NCBI RefSeq assembly: GCF_016865585.1
Contig: NZ_JAESND010000006.1
Span: forward strand, 62,001-126,000
Origin: Jeongeupia naejangsanensis
GTDB lineage: Bacteria; Pseudomonadota; Gammaproteobacteria; Burkholderiales; Chitinibacteraceae
DNA length: 64,000 nt
Direction: 5' to 3'
Position numbers and translations under genes: made by a program. The notes beneath the pieces were generated by a model. That model was given only the letters and a program-made list of their open reading frames with translations, was not told where the DNA came from and searched no databases. Below, in pieces: positions 8,651 to 16,391 of the stretch (positions within the stretch are counted from its first letter, which is position 1; each line of letters opens with the position of its first letter).

Positions 8651-9463
8651 TCAGCCCAGCGCATGCCGGACCTCGATCAGGGTGCGTGCCGCCACATCGC
8701 GTGTCCGCTCGATACCGCGTTGCAGTTGCGTCGTCACGGCATCGCGCGACAGTGCGGCACGGCACTCGCGCAGCGGCGCGACAAAGGCTTCGAGGCAATG
8801 GGCCAGATGCAGTTGCAGCACATCGTCGGCGAGGCCGCCACGGCGGAATTTGGCCTTCAGGTCGTCAAGGAAGGGAATGTCGGTTTCGAAGGCATCGAGG
8901 TAGGCGAAAATCGGGTGCTGTTCGACACTGCACTTTTCGGTCGGCAAGGCCATGGTCAGGACGGCTGCGCGCAGTTCGGCGGGCGTCGAATTCAGGCGGA
9001 CGTCGCGGCCGAGCGGTGCCAGCGCCCGGCGGGTGTCGGGCAGTGCCAAGGCTTCCGGCAGCAATTCGCGGCCGGCAAGGTGGTTGCAGTGACGGGCAAT
9101 GCGGTTGGCTTCCGAGAGCTGTGCCGATTGCGGCAGCGCGGCCAGCGCCGGACGGATCGCGGTCATTGCGGTCGCCGTGCGGCTGGCCGGCAGCAGCGGG
9201 GCGAAGCAGCGGCCGATTTCGCCCAGTTCCGGGACCTGTTCGGCAACGAAGATCGTGCACTGCTCGGCATCGATGCCGACGGCCAGATGGTCGAGTACCG
9301 TTTCGAGCGGTGCCTCGGCGCCGTCGTCGAGCATCAGGAACGGACGATGGCGCTCGAGGAAGGGCAGGCGGCGGTTCAGCGTAGCCAGCGTATCGCCGAC
9401 GGTGATGGCGTGCTGTGCCGGGTTGCCGAGCAGGATGGTGACGGGATTGCGGGGTTCGGTCAT
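8651..9463 (-). CDS. TrpS-like paralogue lacking HIGH and KMSKS motifs
   Basis: This is a 270-residue intact reading frame clearly related to the adjacent TrpS (339 residues). FLMLDDGAEAP, LDHLAVGIDAEQCTIFVAEQ and YLDAFETDIPFLDDLKAKF align with [30 protein letters not shown] and [19 protein letters not shown]. The N-terminal HLGHYVGS is replaced by HAITVGDTL. The KMSKS loop and much of the central Trp/ATP pocket are deleted. It should not aminoacylate. The absence of stops or frameshifts suggests selection for another role, for example binding tRNA-Trp, tryptophan or TrpS, by analogy with other aaRS-like proteins such as HisZ. An AGGA lies 7 nt before the ATG. It follows its own attenuator and moeB. 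Confidence 0.85.
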   Translation of the reverse strand: MTEPRNPVTILLGNPAQHAITVGDTLATLNRRLPFLERHRPFLMLDDGAEAPLETVLDHLAVGIDAEQCTIFVAEQVPELGEIGRCFAPLLPASRTATAMTAIRPALAALPQSAQLSEANRIARHCNHLAGRELLPEALALPDTRRALAPLGRDVRLNSTPAELRAAVLTMALPTEKCSVEQHPIFAYLDAFETDIPFLDDLKAKFRRGGLADDVLQLHLAHCLEAFVAPLRECRAALSRDAVTTQLQRGIERTRDVAARTLIEVRHALG

Positions 9464-9517
9464 GGTATCGGTCCTTTGGATTTGGACCACCGACCAGGGA
9501 GGGTATCTTGGGTGCTG

Positions 9518-9588
9518 AAACAACGATGCCGCCTGATCGGCGGCATGTGTTCGTGTGTAGTCCTGGCCGCCTTTAGATATACGGGCGG
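9518..9588 (-). promoter_or_regulatory. Transcription attenuator upstream of the TrpS-like gene
   Basis: On the minus strand, segment 1 (CCGCC, 9588-9584) pairs with segment 2 (GGCGG, 9571-9567). Segment 2 (GGCGGC, 9571-9566) can alternatively pair with segment 3 (GCCGCC, 9544-9539). Segments 3 and 4 (9546-9539 and 9533-9526) form ATGCCGCC / GGCGGCAT, followed by CGTTGTTT. The hairpin arms are the same as in the trpS attenuator, in the same order, although the genes are on opposite strands. The tail is less U-rich than that of trpS, so termination may be weaker. Confidence 0.7.
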
Positions 9589-9632
9589 TACCAATAATTC
9601 TGGCGGGAAAGGGGCAGGGACTTGGCGTTCAT
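9573..9632 (-). CDS. Leader peptide of the TrpS-like gene (Tyr-Trp-Tyr)
   Basis: A 19-codon frame encodes MNAKSLPLSRQNYWYRPYI and ends in TAA two bases before attenuator segment 2. The TAT-TGG-TAC codons lie at the first hairpin arm, so stalling on Trp (or Tyr) would favour read-through. The ATG lies 10 nt after the moeB stop, so it may be translated from a moeB read-through transcript; a weak GAG is the only Shine-Dalgarno-like element. Expression is inferred. Confidence 0.65.
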   Translation of the reverse strand: MNAKSLPLSRQNYWYRPYI

Positions 9633-9642
9633 GGATTGCACT

Positions 9643-10482
9643 CTACGCGGATGAGTCCAGCTTGGAATGCGGGGAAACCCGTACTCGGCCTGTGTGAAGG
9701 GTGCCACATACCGGGCAGGCCGGATCCTGGCGGTACTTCATCTCGCGCCATTGCAGCGTGCGGGCGTCGAGCAATTGCAAGCGGCCGACCAAGGTGGGCA
9801 GACCGATCAGCAGTTTCAGCGCCTCGGCCGCCTGCGCCGCGCCGATGAGGCCGGTCAGCGGGGCAAACACACCGAAAGTAGCGCAAGGGCCATCCGATGC
9901 GTCGCCTTCCTCGCCGAACAGGCAGTGGTAACACGGATTGCCCGGGGCGCGCAGGTCGAACGTCGTCAACTGGCCGTCGAACCGGACCGCCGCGCCGGAA
10001 ACCAGCGGAACGCGTGCGGCGACACAGGCCCGGTTGACCGCATGGCGCGTGGCGAAATTGTCGCAGCAGTCGAGCACGACGTCGGCCGTGGCCACCAGCT
10101 CGGCCAGCCGTTCTGCATCGACGCGTTCGTTCAGTGCGCGCACGGCCAGCGTCGGGTTGAGTGCCAGAATGGCCGTTTTGGCGGATTCTGCCTTGTTGAC
10201 CCCGACGCGTGCTTCGGTGTGGGCGATCTGGCGCTGCAGATTGGTCAGGTCGACCGCGTCGTCATCGACGATGGTGATCGTGCCGACGCCGGCGCTGGCC
10301 AGATACAGCAAGGCCGGCGAGCCGAGGCCGCCGGCGCCGATGACCAGTGCATGGGCCCGGGCGATGGCCTGCTGGCCCTCGACACCGATTTCGTCGAGCA
10401 GGATGTGACGGCTGTAGCGCAGCAGGGCGGTATCGTCGAAGTCGGCGTTTTCGGAGGGGGCGGGTGAGGCGTACTGGGTCAT
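9643..10482 (-). CDS. moeB: Molybdopterin-synthase adenylyltransferase MoeB (ThiF/HesA family)
   Basis: This is an E1-like adenylyltransferase of 279 residues that activates the C-terminal Gly of the sulfur carrier MoaD (or ThiS). Visible features are RYSRHILLDEIG near the N-terminus, the nucleotide-binding loop VIGAGGLGSPALLYLASAGVG, and LDCCDNFATR. Two CxxC zinc pairs (CYHC and CPVC) and the candidate catalytic cysteine in GPCATFGVF are also present. MoeB and ThiF are hard to tell apart by sequence; the length and zinc pairs favour MoeB. No other molybdopterin genes are adjacent. The TrpS-like leader begins 10 nt downstream. Confidence 0.85.
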   Translation of the reverse strand: MTQYASPAPSENADFDDTALLRYSRHILLDEIGVEGQQAIARAHALVIGAGGLGSPALLYLASAGVGTITIVDDDAVDLTNLQRQIAHTEARVGVNKAESAKTAILALNPTLAVRALNERVDAERLAELVATADVVLDCCDNFATRHAVNRACVAARVPLVSGAAVRFDGQLTTFDLRAPGNPCYHCLFGEEGDASDGPCATFGVFAPLTGLIGAAQAAEALKLLIGLPTLVGRLQLLDARTLQWREMKYRQDPACPVCGTLHTGRVRVSPHSKLDSSA

Positions 10483-10562
10483 GGCAATCGGGCTGGACGT
10501 TCAGCCGACAGTATACCCGTCGTCCTTGACCCCGAATCTTGCGTTGGCGCAGCGCAATTCAA

Positions 10563-10961
10563 TCAAAGGTAGCGCCGCAACTCGTCAGGGGTGTCGTCAT
10601 GGTCGCCATGCGGATGGCGCGTCCAGAGCGTGGCGTAAACATCGCGGGTTTTGACGTTGTGCTCCGGCAGGTCGAGATTGTCGCGTTCGACATCGTCGGC
10701 ATAGTGGGCAACGGTGCGCTTGAGCTTTTGCGACGTCCGCTGGTCCAGGTCGATGCCGTGCGCAGCAAGGAGGGCTTCTAGTTCGGCCAGCGTACAGGAC
10801 GACAGGGCATAGCGGACATGCAGCGTTCCGTCTTCGGGGCCCGGCATCGACGAGACACCGGGAAGTTCGTCGAGCAGGGCAGCAGCCCGGGCGGTCTGCT
10901 CCGCTGTTGTGCCGGGTGCCAGCGCAAGATCACGCTGCCGGATGTCGTTGAGGTCGGTCAT
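10563..10961 (-). CDS. Conserved hypothetical protein, 132 aa, His/Asp-rich C-terminus
   Basis: I do not recognise a named family. The protein is acidic and soluble, with no signal peptide. The first 75 residues look like a small alpha/beta fold with a repeated ELPGV / LEALLAAHGI pattern reminiscent of ferredoxin-like heavy-metal-associated domains, but without their CxxC. The C-terminus is rich in His and Asp (TRHPHGDHDDTPDELRRYL), which could bind metal. The ATG is well supported by GGGAGA 6-7 nt upstream. It precedes moeB on the same strand with an 80-bp gap. Confidence 0.65.
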   Translation of the reverse strand: MTDLNDIRQRDLALAPGTTAEQTARAAALLDELPGVSSMPGPEDGTLHVRYALSSCTLAELEALLAAHGIDLDQRTSQKLKRTVAHYADDVERDNLDLPEHNVKTRDVYATLWTRHPHGDHDDTPDELRRYL

Positions 10962-11024
10962 GGCGATCTCCCTTCGTCGTACCCCAGTCTAGTCCCGCGG
11001 TCCGGCGGGCGCATCGTGCGGTGC

Positions 11025-11056
11025 AAAAAGAAACCCCGCCATCTGGCGGGGTTTTT
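11025..11056 (-). terminator. Terminator of the ctp gene
   Basis: A 10-bp stem (AAACCCCGCC / GGCGGGGTTT) with a 4-nt loop has an A-rich left flank that gives the U tract for the minus strand, just after the ctp stop. Confidence 0.9.
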
Positions 11057-11061
11057 ATCCA

Positions 11062-12519
11062 TTACTTCGCTTTGGGTTTGGCCGGATCGGCCTTGGGCTG
11101 ATCCTTCTGCTGCAAGAGCTGCTGGACCTTGAGCACGTTGAACGCCTGCTGCAACTGGTAATCCTTTTTCGAGACCAGTTCGCGCGGGCTGTCCGCGTCC
11201 GGCTCGCTCGCGTCGACCTTGGGTAGCGGGGTCTTCGGACGGATCACGGCCTTGGGCTTGGATGCCTCACCCTTGCCGTCCTTGTCGTTCGGATTGTTGA
11301 GGTGATGTTCGAGGTCGGATTCGCGCACGCGCAGGCCGTTGTCTTCGCGGCCGTTCAGCGTGGCTTCTTCGATCTCGATGTCCGGCGTGATGCCCTTGGC
11401 CTGAATCGAACGGCCGTTCGGCGTGTAGTAACGCGCAGTGGTGAGCTTGACCGCCGAGGTTGCGTCGACCGGCAGGATGGTCTGCACCGAGCCCTTGCCG
11501 AACGATTGCGTGCCGACGACGAGCGCGCGCTTGTGGTCCTGCAGCGCACCGGCGACGATTTCCGATGCCGAGGCCGAACCGCCGTTGACGAGTACGACCA
11601 GCGGTACGTTCTTGATGTCCTTCGGCAGGCTGGCGAGGTAATCGCCCTTGTTGCCCGGACGCAGGTAGTTCTCGCGATCCGCGGTCAGGCGGATCTTGGC
11701 ATCGGCGGTGCGGCCTTCGGTGTAGACGACCAGCGAGCCCTTGGGCAGGAAGGCGGCGGACACGCCGACGGCGCTGTTGAGCAGGCCGCCCGGGTCGTTG
11801 CGCAGATCGAGGACGATGCCCTTCAGCGGTGCCTTGTTGTCCTTGTAAAGCGTCTCGATCGCCTTGGCGAGCGTTTCGGTCGTGCGTTCCTGGAACTGGG
11901 TCACGCGGATGTAGCCGTAGTCCGGCTCGGCGAGCTTGAACTTGACGCTCTGCACCTGGATGACCGCGCGCTTCAGCGTCAGCACCAGCGGCTTGGCTTC
12001 GCCCTTGCGCAGGATCGTCAGCGTGACGCTGCTGCCGGCCTTGCCGCGCATCTTGTTCACGGCGTCGGTCAGCGACATGCCCTGGACCTGGGTGTCGTCG
12101 ATCTTGGCGATGTAGTCGCCGGCCTTGATCCCGGCCTTGTCGGCCGGCGTATCCTCGATCGGCGAGACGATGCGGACCAGCCCGTCTTCCATGTTCACTT
12201 CGAGACCCAGGCCGCCGAATTCGCCCTGCGTGGTTTCCTGCAGGTCCTTGAAATCCTTGGCATCGAGGTAGGTCGAATGCGGGTCGAGGCCCGAGACCAT
12301 GCCCTTGATGGCTTCGGAGATCAGCTTCTTGTCATCGACCGGTTCGACGTAATTCTGCTTCACCAGACCGAAAACGGTGGAGAAGGCCCGGAGTTCGTCG
12401 ATCGGCAGGGGATTGGTGTTCGCGTCCTTGTCGGCAACGGCGTTGAACGACAGGGAGACAGCGACGCCGACGCCGGCGCCGACGCACAGGAGACCCAGTT
12501 TCTGCAGTTTTTGCTTCAT
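11062..12519 (-). CDS. ctpA: Carboxyl-terminal processing protease (S41 family, CtpA/CtpB type)
   Basis: This is a periplasmic serine protease of 485 residues. An N-terminal signal or anchor (about residues 8-29) is followed by a PDZ domain (about 95-180, with GLGLEV and KAGIKAGDYI). The S41 protease core contains VNGGSASASEI (probable nucleophile Ser317) and FGKGSVQ (general base Lys342). A Lys/Pro/Gln-rich tail ends the protein. CTPs trim proteins at their C-termini and in other Proteobacteria regulate cell-wall hydrolases. That fits the immediate upstream neighbour, an EnvC-like amidase activator 31 bp away, in the order gpmI, envC-like, ctp common in Proteobacteria. Confidence 0.93.
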   Translation of the reverse strand: MKQKLQKLGLLCVGAGVGVAVSLSFNAVADKDANTNPLPIDELRAFSTVFGLVKQNYVEPVDDKKLISEAIKGMVSGLDPHSTYLDAKDFKDLQETTQGEFGGLGLEVNMEDGLVRIVSPIEDTPADKAGIKAGDYIAKIDDTQVQGMSLTDAVNKMRGKAGSSVTLTILRKGEAKPLVLTLKRAVIQVQSVKFKLAEPDYGYIRVTQFQERTTETLAKAIETLYKDNKAPLKGIVLDLRNDPGGLLNSAVGVSAAFLPKGSLVVYTEGRTADAKIRLTADRENYLRPGNKGDYLASLPKDIKNVPLVVLVNGGSASASEIVAGALQDHKRALVVGTQSFGKGSVQTILPVDATSAVKLTTARYYTPNGRSIQAKGITPDIEIEEATLNGREDNGLRVRESDLEHHLNNPNDKDGKGEASKPKAVIRPKTPLPKVDASEPDADSPRELVSKKDYQLQQAFNVLKVQQLLQQKDQPKADPAKPKAK

Positions 12520-12550
12520 CGTGAGGGGCTTTTTTATCCGGGTAAAGGTT

Positions 12551-13864
12551 TTAGCCTATCCAGCCCTGCGGGTCGAGCGGACGGCCGTTCTGTCTGAGTT
12601 CAAAATATACACCGGAATCCGCCATGCCACCGGTGTTGCCACTGGTCGCAATGGTGTCGCCCGCATTGACGCTGTCGCCGACATGCTTGAGCACGGCTTC
12701 GTTGCCGGCGTAGAGGGTCATGTATCCGCCACCGTGTTCGACGATGACGAGGTTGCCGAAACCGCGCAGCCAGTCGGCAAACACGACGCGGCCACTGGCG
12801 ACCGCGTGCACCGGCTGACCAGGCGCGGCCTTGATCATCATGCCTTTCCACGTCGTGCCTTCGGCGCGCTGTGCGCCGTAGCGGCCGACGATTTCGCCCT
12901 TGGCCGGCAGCTTGAGCTTGCCCTTGAGCGAAGCGAAGGCCTTGCCGGAAAGGCTGGCATCCGGCAGGTCGTCGTTGACCTCCGCCTTGGGCTCCGGCAC
13001 CGGTTTCGGCGCGGCCTTGCCTTCTGCCTTGGCCTGGGCTGCTGCGCGCGCATTGGCCTCGCGCACGGCTTTGGCCCGTGCGGCGGCTTCCGCCCGTTTT
13101 TTGGCGGCCAGCCGGGCGCGTTCGGCTTCCTGCTTTTTGATCAGTGCGTTGAGCCGGTCGATCAGCCCGGTCAGGCGTTTTTCATCGGCGCTGAGCTTCT
13201 GGATCTGGCCGCGCTGGCTGCTGATCTCGGCCGACAGCTGTTCGACCAGCGCCTGGCGCTTGTTCTGTTCCGATTGCAGGCGGCTTTTCTGCCGTTGTTT
13301 TTCGGTGCTGATCGCCGCCAGTTCATCCTGCTTGGCGCGGATTTCATCGGCGAGCTGATTCAGCGTGGCAAGCTGGTTTTCGAGCTGGCTGGCGAGCTGC
13401 TGCTGCGCGGCGACCAGATAGCGGTAATAACCGAGCGTGCGGTTGACCTGATTTGGATCCTGCTGGTTGAGCAGCAGGCGCCAGGCTTCGAGTTCGCCGC
13501 TTTTGTAACGCGTCCTGATCAGTTTGGCGAGGCGTCGCTGGCTTTGCTCGATCCTGCTGCGCACGGCGGCGATATCGCCTTCCAGTCTCGTCAGTTCGGC
13601 ACTGCTCATCGCCCGCTGGGAGTTCAGGTCGCCGAGGATGCGGTTGGCGTCGGAGATCGCCGATTCGGAATCCTTGAGCGCATCGCTGGCTTCCTTGCGA
13701 TCCGACTCGGTGTCGGCCAGGTCCTTCTTCAGCGCGTCGATCTGACCACGCAGCGACTTGAGCTCCTGTTGCTTCTCGACGCTTTGCTTGCGGGAAACGG
13801 GCTCGGCCGGCGCCGCGACGGCGCCGGCCGAGAGCAGCAGGGTCAGGGCGAGGACGCGCCGCAC
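12551..13864 (-). CDS. EnvC-like murein hydrolase activator (coiled coil plus degenerate LytM/M23 domain)
   Basis: This is a periplasmic protein of about 437 residues. It has a signal peptide ending near APAEP, a long coiled coil from about 20 to 260 (repeated Q/K/E/L heptads), an Ala/Lys-rich linker and a C-terminal LytM domain. The zinc ligands of active M23 peptidases are missing. The HxxxD position reads WKGMMIKA, and the usual HxH region reads GVYFELRQ. As in E. coli EnvC, the domain should activate cell-division amidases rather than cut peptidoglycan. The start is assigned to the GTG just after the gpmI stop (2-nt gap), since the signal peptide begins there; the ribosome-binding site is weak, suggesting translational coupling. 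Confidence 0.85.
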   Translation of the reverse strand: MRRVLALTLLLSAGAVAAPAEPVSRKQSVEKQQELKSLRGQIDALKKDLADTESDRKEASDALKDSESAISDANRILGDLNSQRAMSSAELTRLEGDIAAVRSRIEQSQRRLAKLIRTRYKSGELEAWRLLLNQQDPNQVNRTLGYYRYLVAAQQQLASQLENQLATLNQLADEIRAKQDELAAISTEKQRQKSRLQSEQNKRQALVEQLSAEISSQRGQIQKLSADEKRLTGLIDRLNALIKKQEAERARLAAKKRAEAAARAKAVREANARAAAQAKAEGKAAPKPVPEPKAEVNDDLPDASLSGKAFASLKGKLKLPAKGEIVGRYGAQRAEGTTWKGMMIKAAPGQPVHAVASGRVVFADWLRGFGNLVIVEHGGGYMTLYAGNEAVLKHVGDSVNAGDTIATSGNTGGMADSGVYFELRQNGRPLDPQGWIG

Positions 13865-13866
13865 GA

Positions 13867-15420
13867 TCAGGCGAAGTCGACGAGCGAGCGGCCGGTCATC
13901 TCGACCGGTTGCGGCAGTCCCATCAGCTTGAGCATCGTCGGCGCGATGTCGCGCAGCGCACCGGTGCCGCGTTCTGCCATCGTTGCCTCGCGGCCGATGT
14001 AAATGAACGGGACGACGTCGGTGGTGTGCTGCGTGTGCGGCTGGTGCGAATCCTTGTCGTACATCAGTTCGCAGTTGCCGTGGTCGGCGGTGATCAGCAC
14101 TTCGCCGCCGATCTTCTGCATCGCCTCGACGCACTTGCCGACGCAGATATCGAGCGTCTCCACTGCCTTGACTGCCGCGTCGAAAATGCCGGTGTGGCCG
14201 ACCATGTCGCCGTTGGCGAGGTTGCAGACGATCGCGGCATACTGCTGCGATTCGATTGCGGCGACGATCTTGTCGGCGACTTCGAGCGCGCTCATTTCCG
14301 GCTGCAGGTCATAGGTCGCGACCTTGGGGCTGGGCACCAGCACGCGGTCTTCGCCCGGAAATTCCTTCTCTTCGCCACCCGAGAAGAAGTAGGTGACATG
14401 CGGATACTTTTCGGTTTCGGCGATGCGCAGCTGCTTCAGGCCCAGCGAGCTGATGTACTCGCCGAAGCTGTTCTTGACCTTTTCCTTCTCGTACGCGGCC
14501 GGGAACGGGTAGCTTTCGGCGTAGCGAGTCGCGGTACAGAAAAAGCCGAATTGCGGCACGCGTGCACGGGCGAAACCGTCGAATGCAGCGTCGGTCAGCG
14601 CAACGGCAATCTGGCGGGCGCGGTCGGCTCGGAAGTTCATGAATACGGCAACGTCACCGTCTTCGATGCGCGCCGGTGCGCCGATGCTGGTGGCGCCGAC
14701 GAATTCGTCGTTTTCGTTGCGCGCATAGGCAGCATTCAGTGCGTCGATTGCGGTCTCTGCGTGGTGCAGGCCCTGGCCGTCGACGATCAGCTCGTACGCA
14801 GGCGCAACGCGCTCCCAGCGCTTGTCGCGGTCCATCACCCAATAGCGGCCGACGAGGCCGACGATGCGGGCAACCCTGGCGTCGTCACAGACCTTTTGCA
14901 GTTTGGCGAGATACTGCTCGGCGCTGCGCGGCGGCGTGTCACGGCCGTCGAGGAAGGCGTGGACGTGGATCGATTTGACCCCGGCGGCGGCGGCATCCTT
15001 GATCAGGGCATGAATGTGCGCTTCGTGGGCGTGTACGCCGCCGTCGGAAACAAGGCCCATCACATGCAGCGTCTTGCCGGTGGATTTGGCTTTTTCGATT
15101 GCCTCGGCGAATACCGGGTTCTGGCCGAGCTTGCCGGCCGCGACATCGACGTCGATGCGGCTGATGTCCTGCAGCAGCACGCGGCCGGCGCCGATGTTCA
15201 GGTGACCGACTTCGGAATTGCCGAACTGGCCATCGGGCAAACCGACGAACTGTTCGGAGGCATTGATCGTGGTCCACGGGTACTGCGCGAGCACGCGGTC
15301 GATGTTCGGTTTTTTTGCTGCCGCGATCGCGTTGTCTTGGGTCTCTTCGCGGTAACCGTAACCGTCGAGAATCAGGAGAAGGACGGGTTTGACCGATACG
15401 GCAGAGTTCGCTTGCGTCAT
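13867..15420 (-). CDS. gpmI: 2,3-bisphosphoglycerate-independent phosphoglycerate mutase
   Basis: This Mn-dependent glycolytic enzyme interconverts 3- and 2-phosphoglycerate; it has 517 residues, the usual family size. LLILDGYGYRE supplies N-terminal metal ligands and GNSEVGHLNIGAGR carries the phosphoserine nucleophile (about Ser69). The second metal site is seen in ITADHGNCE and HTTDVVPFI. I use the ATG giving MTQANS rather than the TTG seven codons upstream. It is the first gene of gpmI, envC-like, ctp and is divergent from an ArsR-type regulator. Confidence 0.95.
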   Translation of the reverse strand: MTQANSAVSVKPVLLLILDGYGYREETQDNAIAAAKKPNIDRVLAQYPWTTINASEQFVGLPDGQFGNSEVGHLNIGAGRVLLQDISRIDVDVAAGKLGQNPVFAEAIEKAKSTGKTLHVMGLVSDGGVHAHEAHIHALIKDAAAAGVKSIHVHAFLDGRDTPPRSAEQYLAKLQKVCDDARVARIVGLVGRYWVMDRDKRWERVAPAYELIVDGQGLHHAETAIDALNAAYARNENDEFVGATSIGAPARIEDGDVAVFMNFRADRARQIAVALTDAAFDGFARARVPQFGFFCTATRYAESYPFPAAYEKEKVKNSFGEYISSLGLKQLRIAETEKYPHVTYFFSGGEEKEFPGEDRVLVPSPKVATYDLQPEMSALEVADKIVAAIESQQYAAIVCNLANGDMVGHTGIFDAAVKAVETLDICVGKCVEAMQKIGGEVLITADHGNCELMYDKDSHQPHTQHTTDVVPFIYIGREATMAERGTGALRDIAPTMLKLMGLPQPVEMTGRSLVDFA

Positions 15421-15581
15421 CTTGCTAGTACCTTTAGGCAAAACCGCGACGGGGCTGTAAGCTGGCGTTGCGGTCGGGTTGCAAATATCGGTAGTATTCT
15501 ACCGCAATGGCATCGCTTTGCCGTCGTCACAAATTCCGCCTTCGGCCGCGCCGATTCGCCACCTGATTACTAGTTACCGCC

Positions 15582-15893
15582 ATGCTCAACCCCCCCGAAC
15601 TGATGAGCGACGAGCACATCCAGCAAGCGTCGCGTGCCATGAAGGCGATGTCGCACCCCCTGCGGCTGAAGATTCTGTGCGTGCTGGGCGAAAACGAGGT
15701 GAGCGTGCAGGACATCGTCGATGCCGTCGGCACGACGCAGTCGAACATTTCGCAGCACTTGGCGCTGATGCGCGAGAAGGGCGTGCTGCGCACGCGCAAG
15801 GACGCCAATCGCGTGTTCTACCGCGTGGGCGACATCCGTACGCTCGAGCTGGTCGAGCTGTTGCGCGACGTGTTCTGCGGCTTCTCGAAGTAA
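15582..15893 (+). CDS. ArsR/SmtB-family winged-helix transcriptional regulator
   Basis: This is a DNA-binding protein of 103 residues. KAMSHPLRLKILCVL leads into the recognition helix region (GTTQSNISQHLALMREKGVLRTRKD) and a beta-wing (RVFYRVGD), the classic ArsR order. The metal-binding ELCVCDL signature of ArsR is absent; Cys occurs only in the ILCVLG helix and near the C-terminus (VFCGF), so the inducer is unclear and may be redox-related. It is divergent from gpmI and faces the tlpA-dsbD-cutA operon. Possible starts are the ATGs at 15582 and 15603. Confidence 0.83.
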   Translation: MLNPPELMSDEHIQQASRAMKAMSHPLRLKILCVLGENEVSVQDIVDAVGTTQSNISQHLALMREKGVLRTRKDANRVFYRVGDIRTLELVELLRDVFCGFSK

Positions 15894-15917
15894 GCGTCGC
15901 GCAAAATTCGGCCGGAA

Positions 15918-16391
15918 TCAGCGCAGCGTTTTCAGCGTTGCTTCGAGTTGGGCCGCGCTGATCCGGCCGGTGTGCGTCGCGACACGCTTGCCCTGACTGT
16001 CATAGATCGCCGTATACGGCAGTCCGCCCACCGTATTGCCTTCCTGTTTCATCAGCGCCATGGCGTCGGCCTCGCCGAGCAGCGTCGGATAATTCATCTT
16101 GTACTGCTTGGCAAAAGCGCTGACGGCCGGAGCGTCGTCGATCGCGATGCCGATGAAACGGACCTTGCCGGCGTACTGCCTGGCCAGCGTCACGAACTCC
16201 GGGATTTCCTCGCGACATGGCGAGCACCATGTCGCCCAGTAATTGACCACCACCGGTTTGCCCTTCAGCGACGAGAGCTTCTGCGGTTTGCCCGACAGGT
16301 CCTTCAGTTCGGCGTCGAAAAAGCTGCCGGCGTGGGCGGTCAGGGCCGCGCAGGCGAGCGTGAGGGCGAGCAGGGCGTGGCGTGATTTCAC
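15918..16391 (-). CDS. TlpA-type periplasmic thiol-disulfide oxidoreductase
   Basis: This is a secreted thioredoxin-fold protein of 157 residues. A cleavable signal peptide (cut after ALTAHA, about residue 21) precedes the AhpC/TSA-like TlpA fold with the WCSPC active site (Cys56, Cys59) and the cis-Pro segment GGLPYTAIYD. It should act as a periplasmic reductant, for example in cytochrome c maturation, fed by the DsbD encoded directly upstream; the two reading frames overlap by 4 nt. Confidence 0.9.
   Translation of the reverse strand: MKSRHALLALTLACAALTAHAGSFFDAELKDLSGKPQKLSSLKGKPVVVNYWATWCSPCREEIPEFVTLARQYAGKVRFIGIAIDDAPAVSAFAKQYKMNYPTLLGEADAMALMKQEGNTVGGLPYTAIYDSQGKRVATHTGRISAAQLEATLKTLR

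Noticed and set aside
8651-9463. TrpS-like gene treated as a pseudogene
   Set aside because: The frame is intact, with a proper start, ribosome-binding site, leader and terminator. Loss of catalysis alone does not show decay, so it is kept as a CDS.
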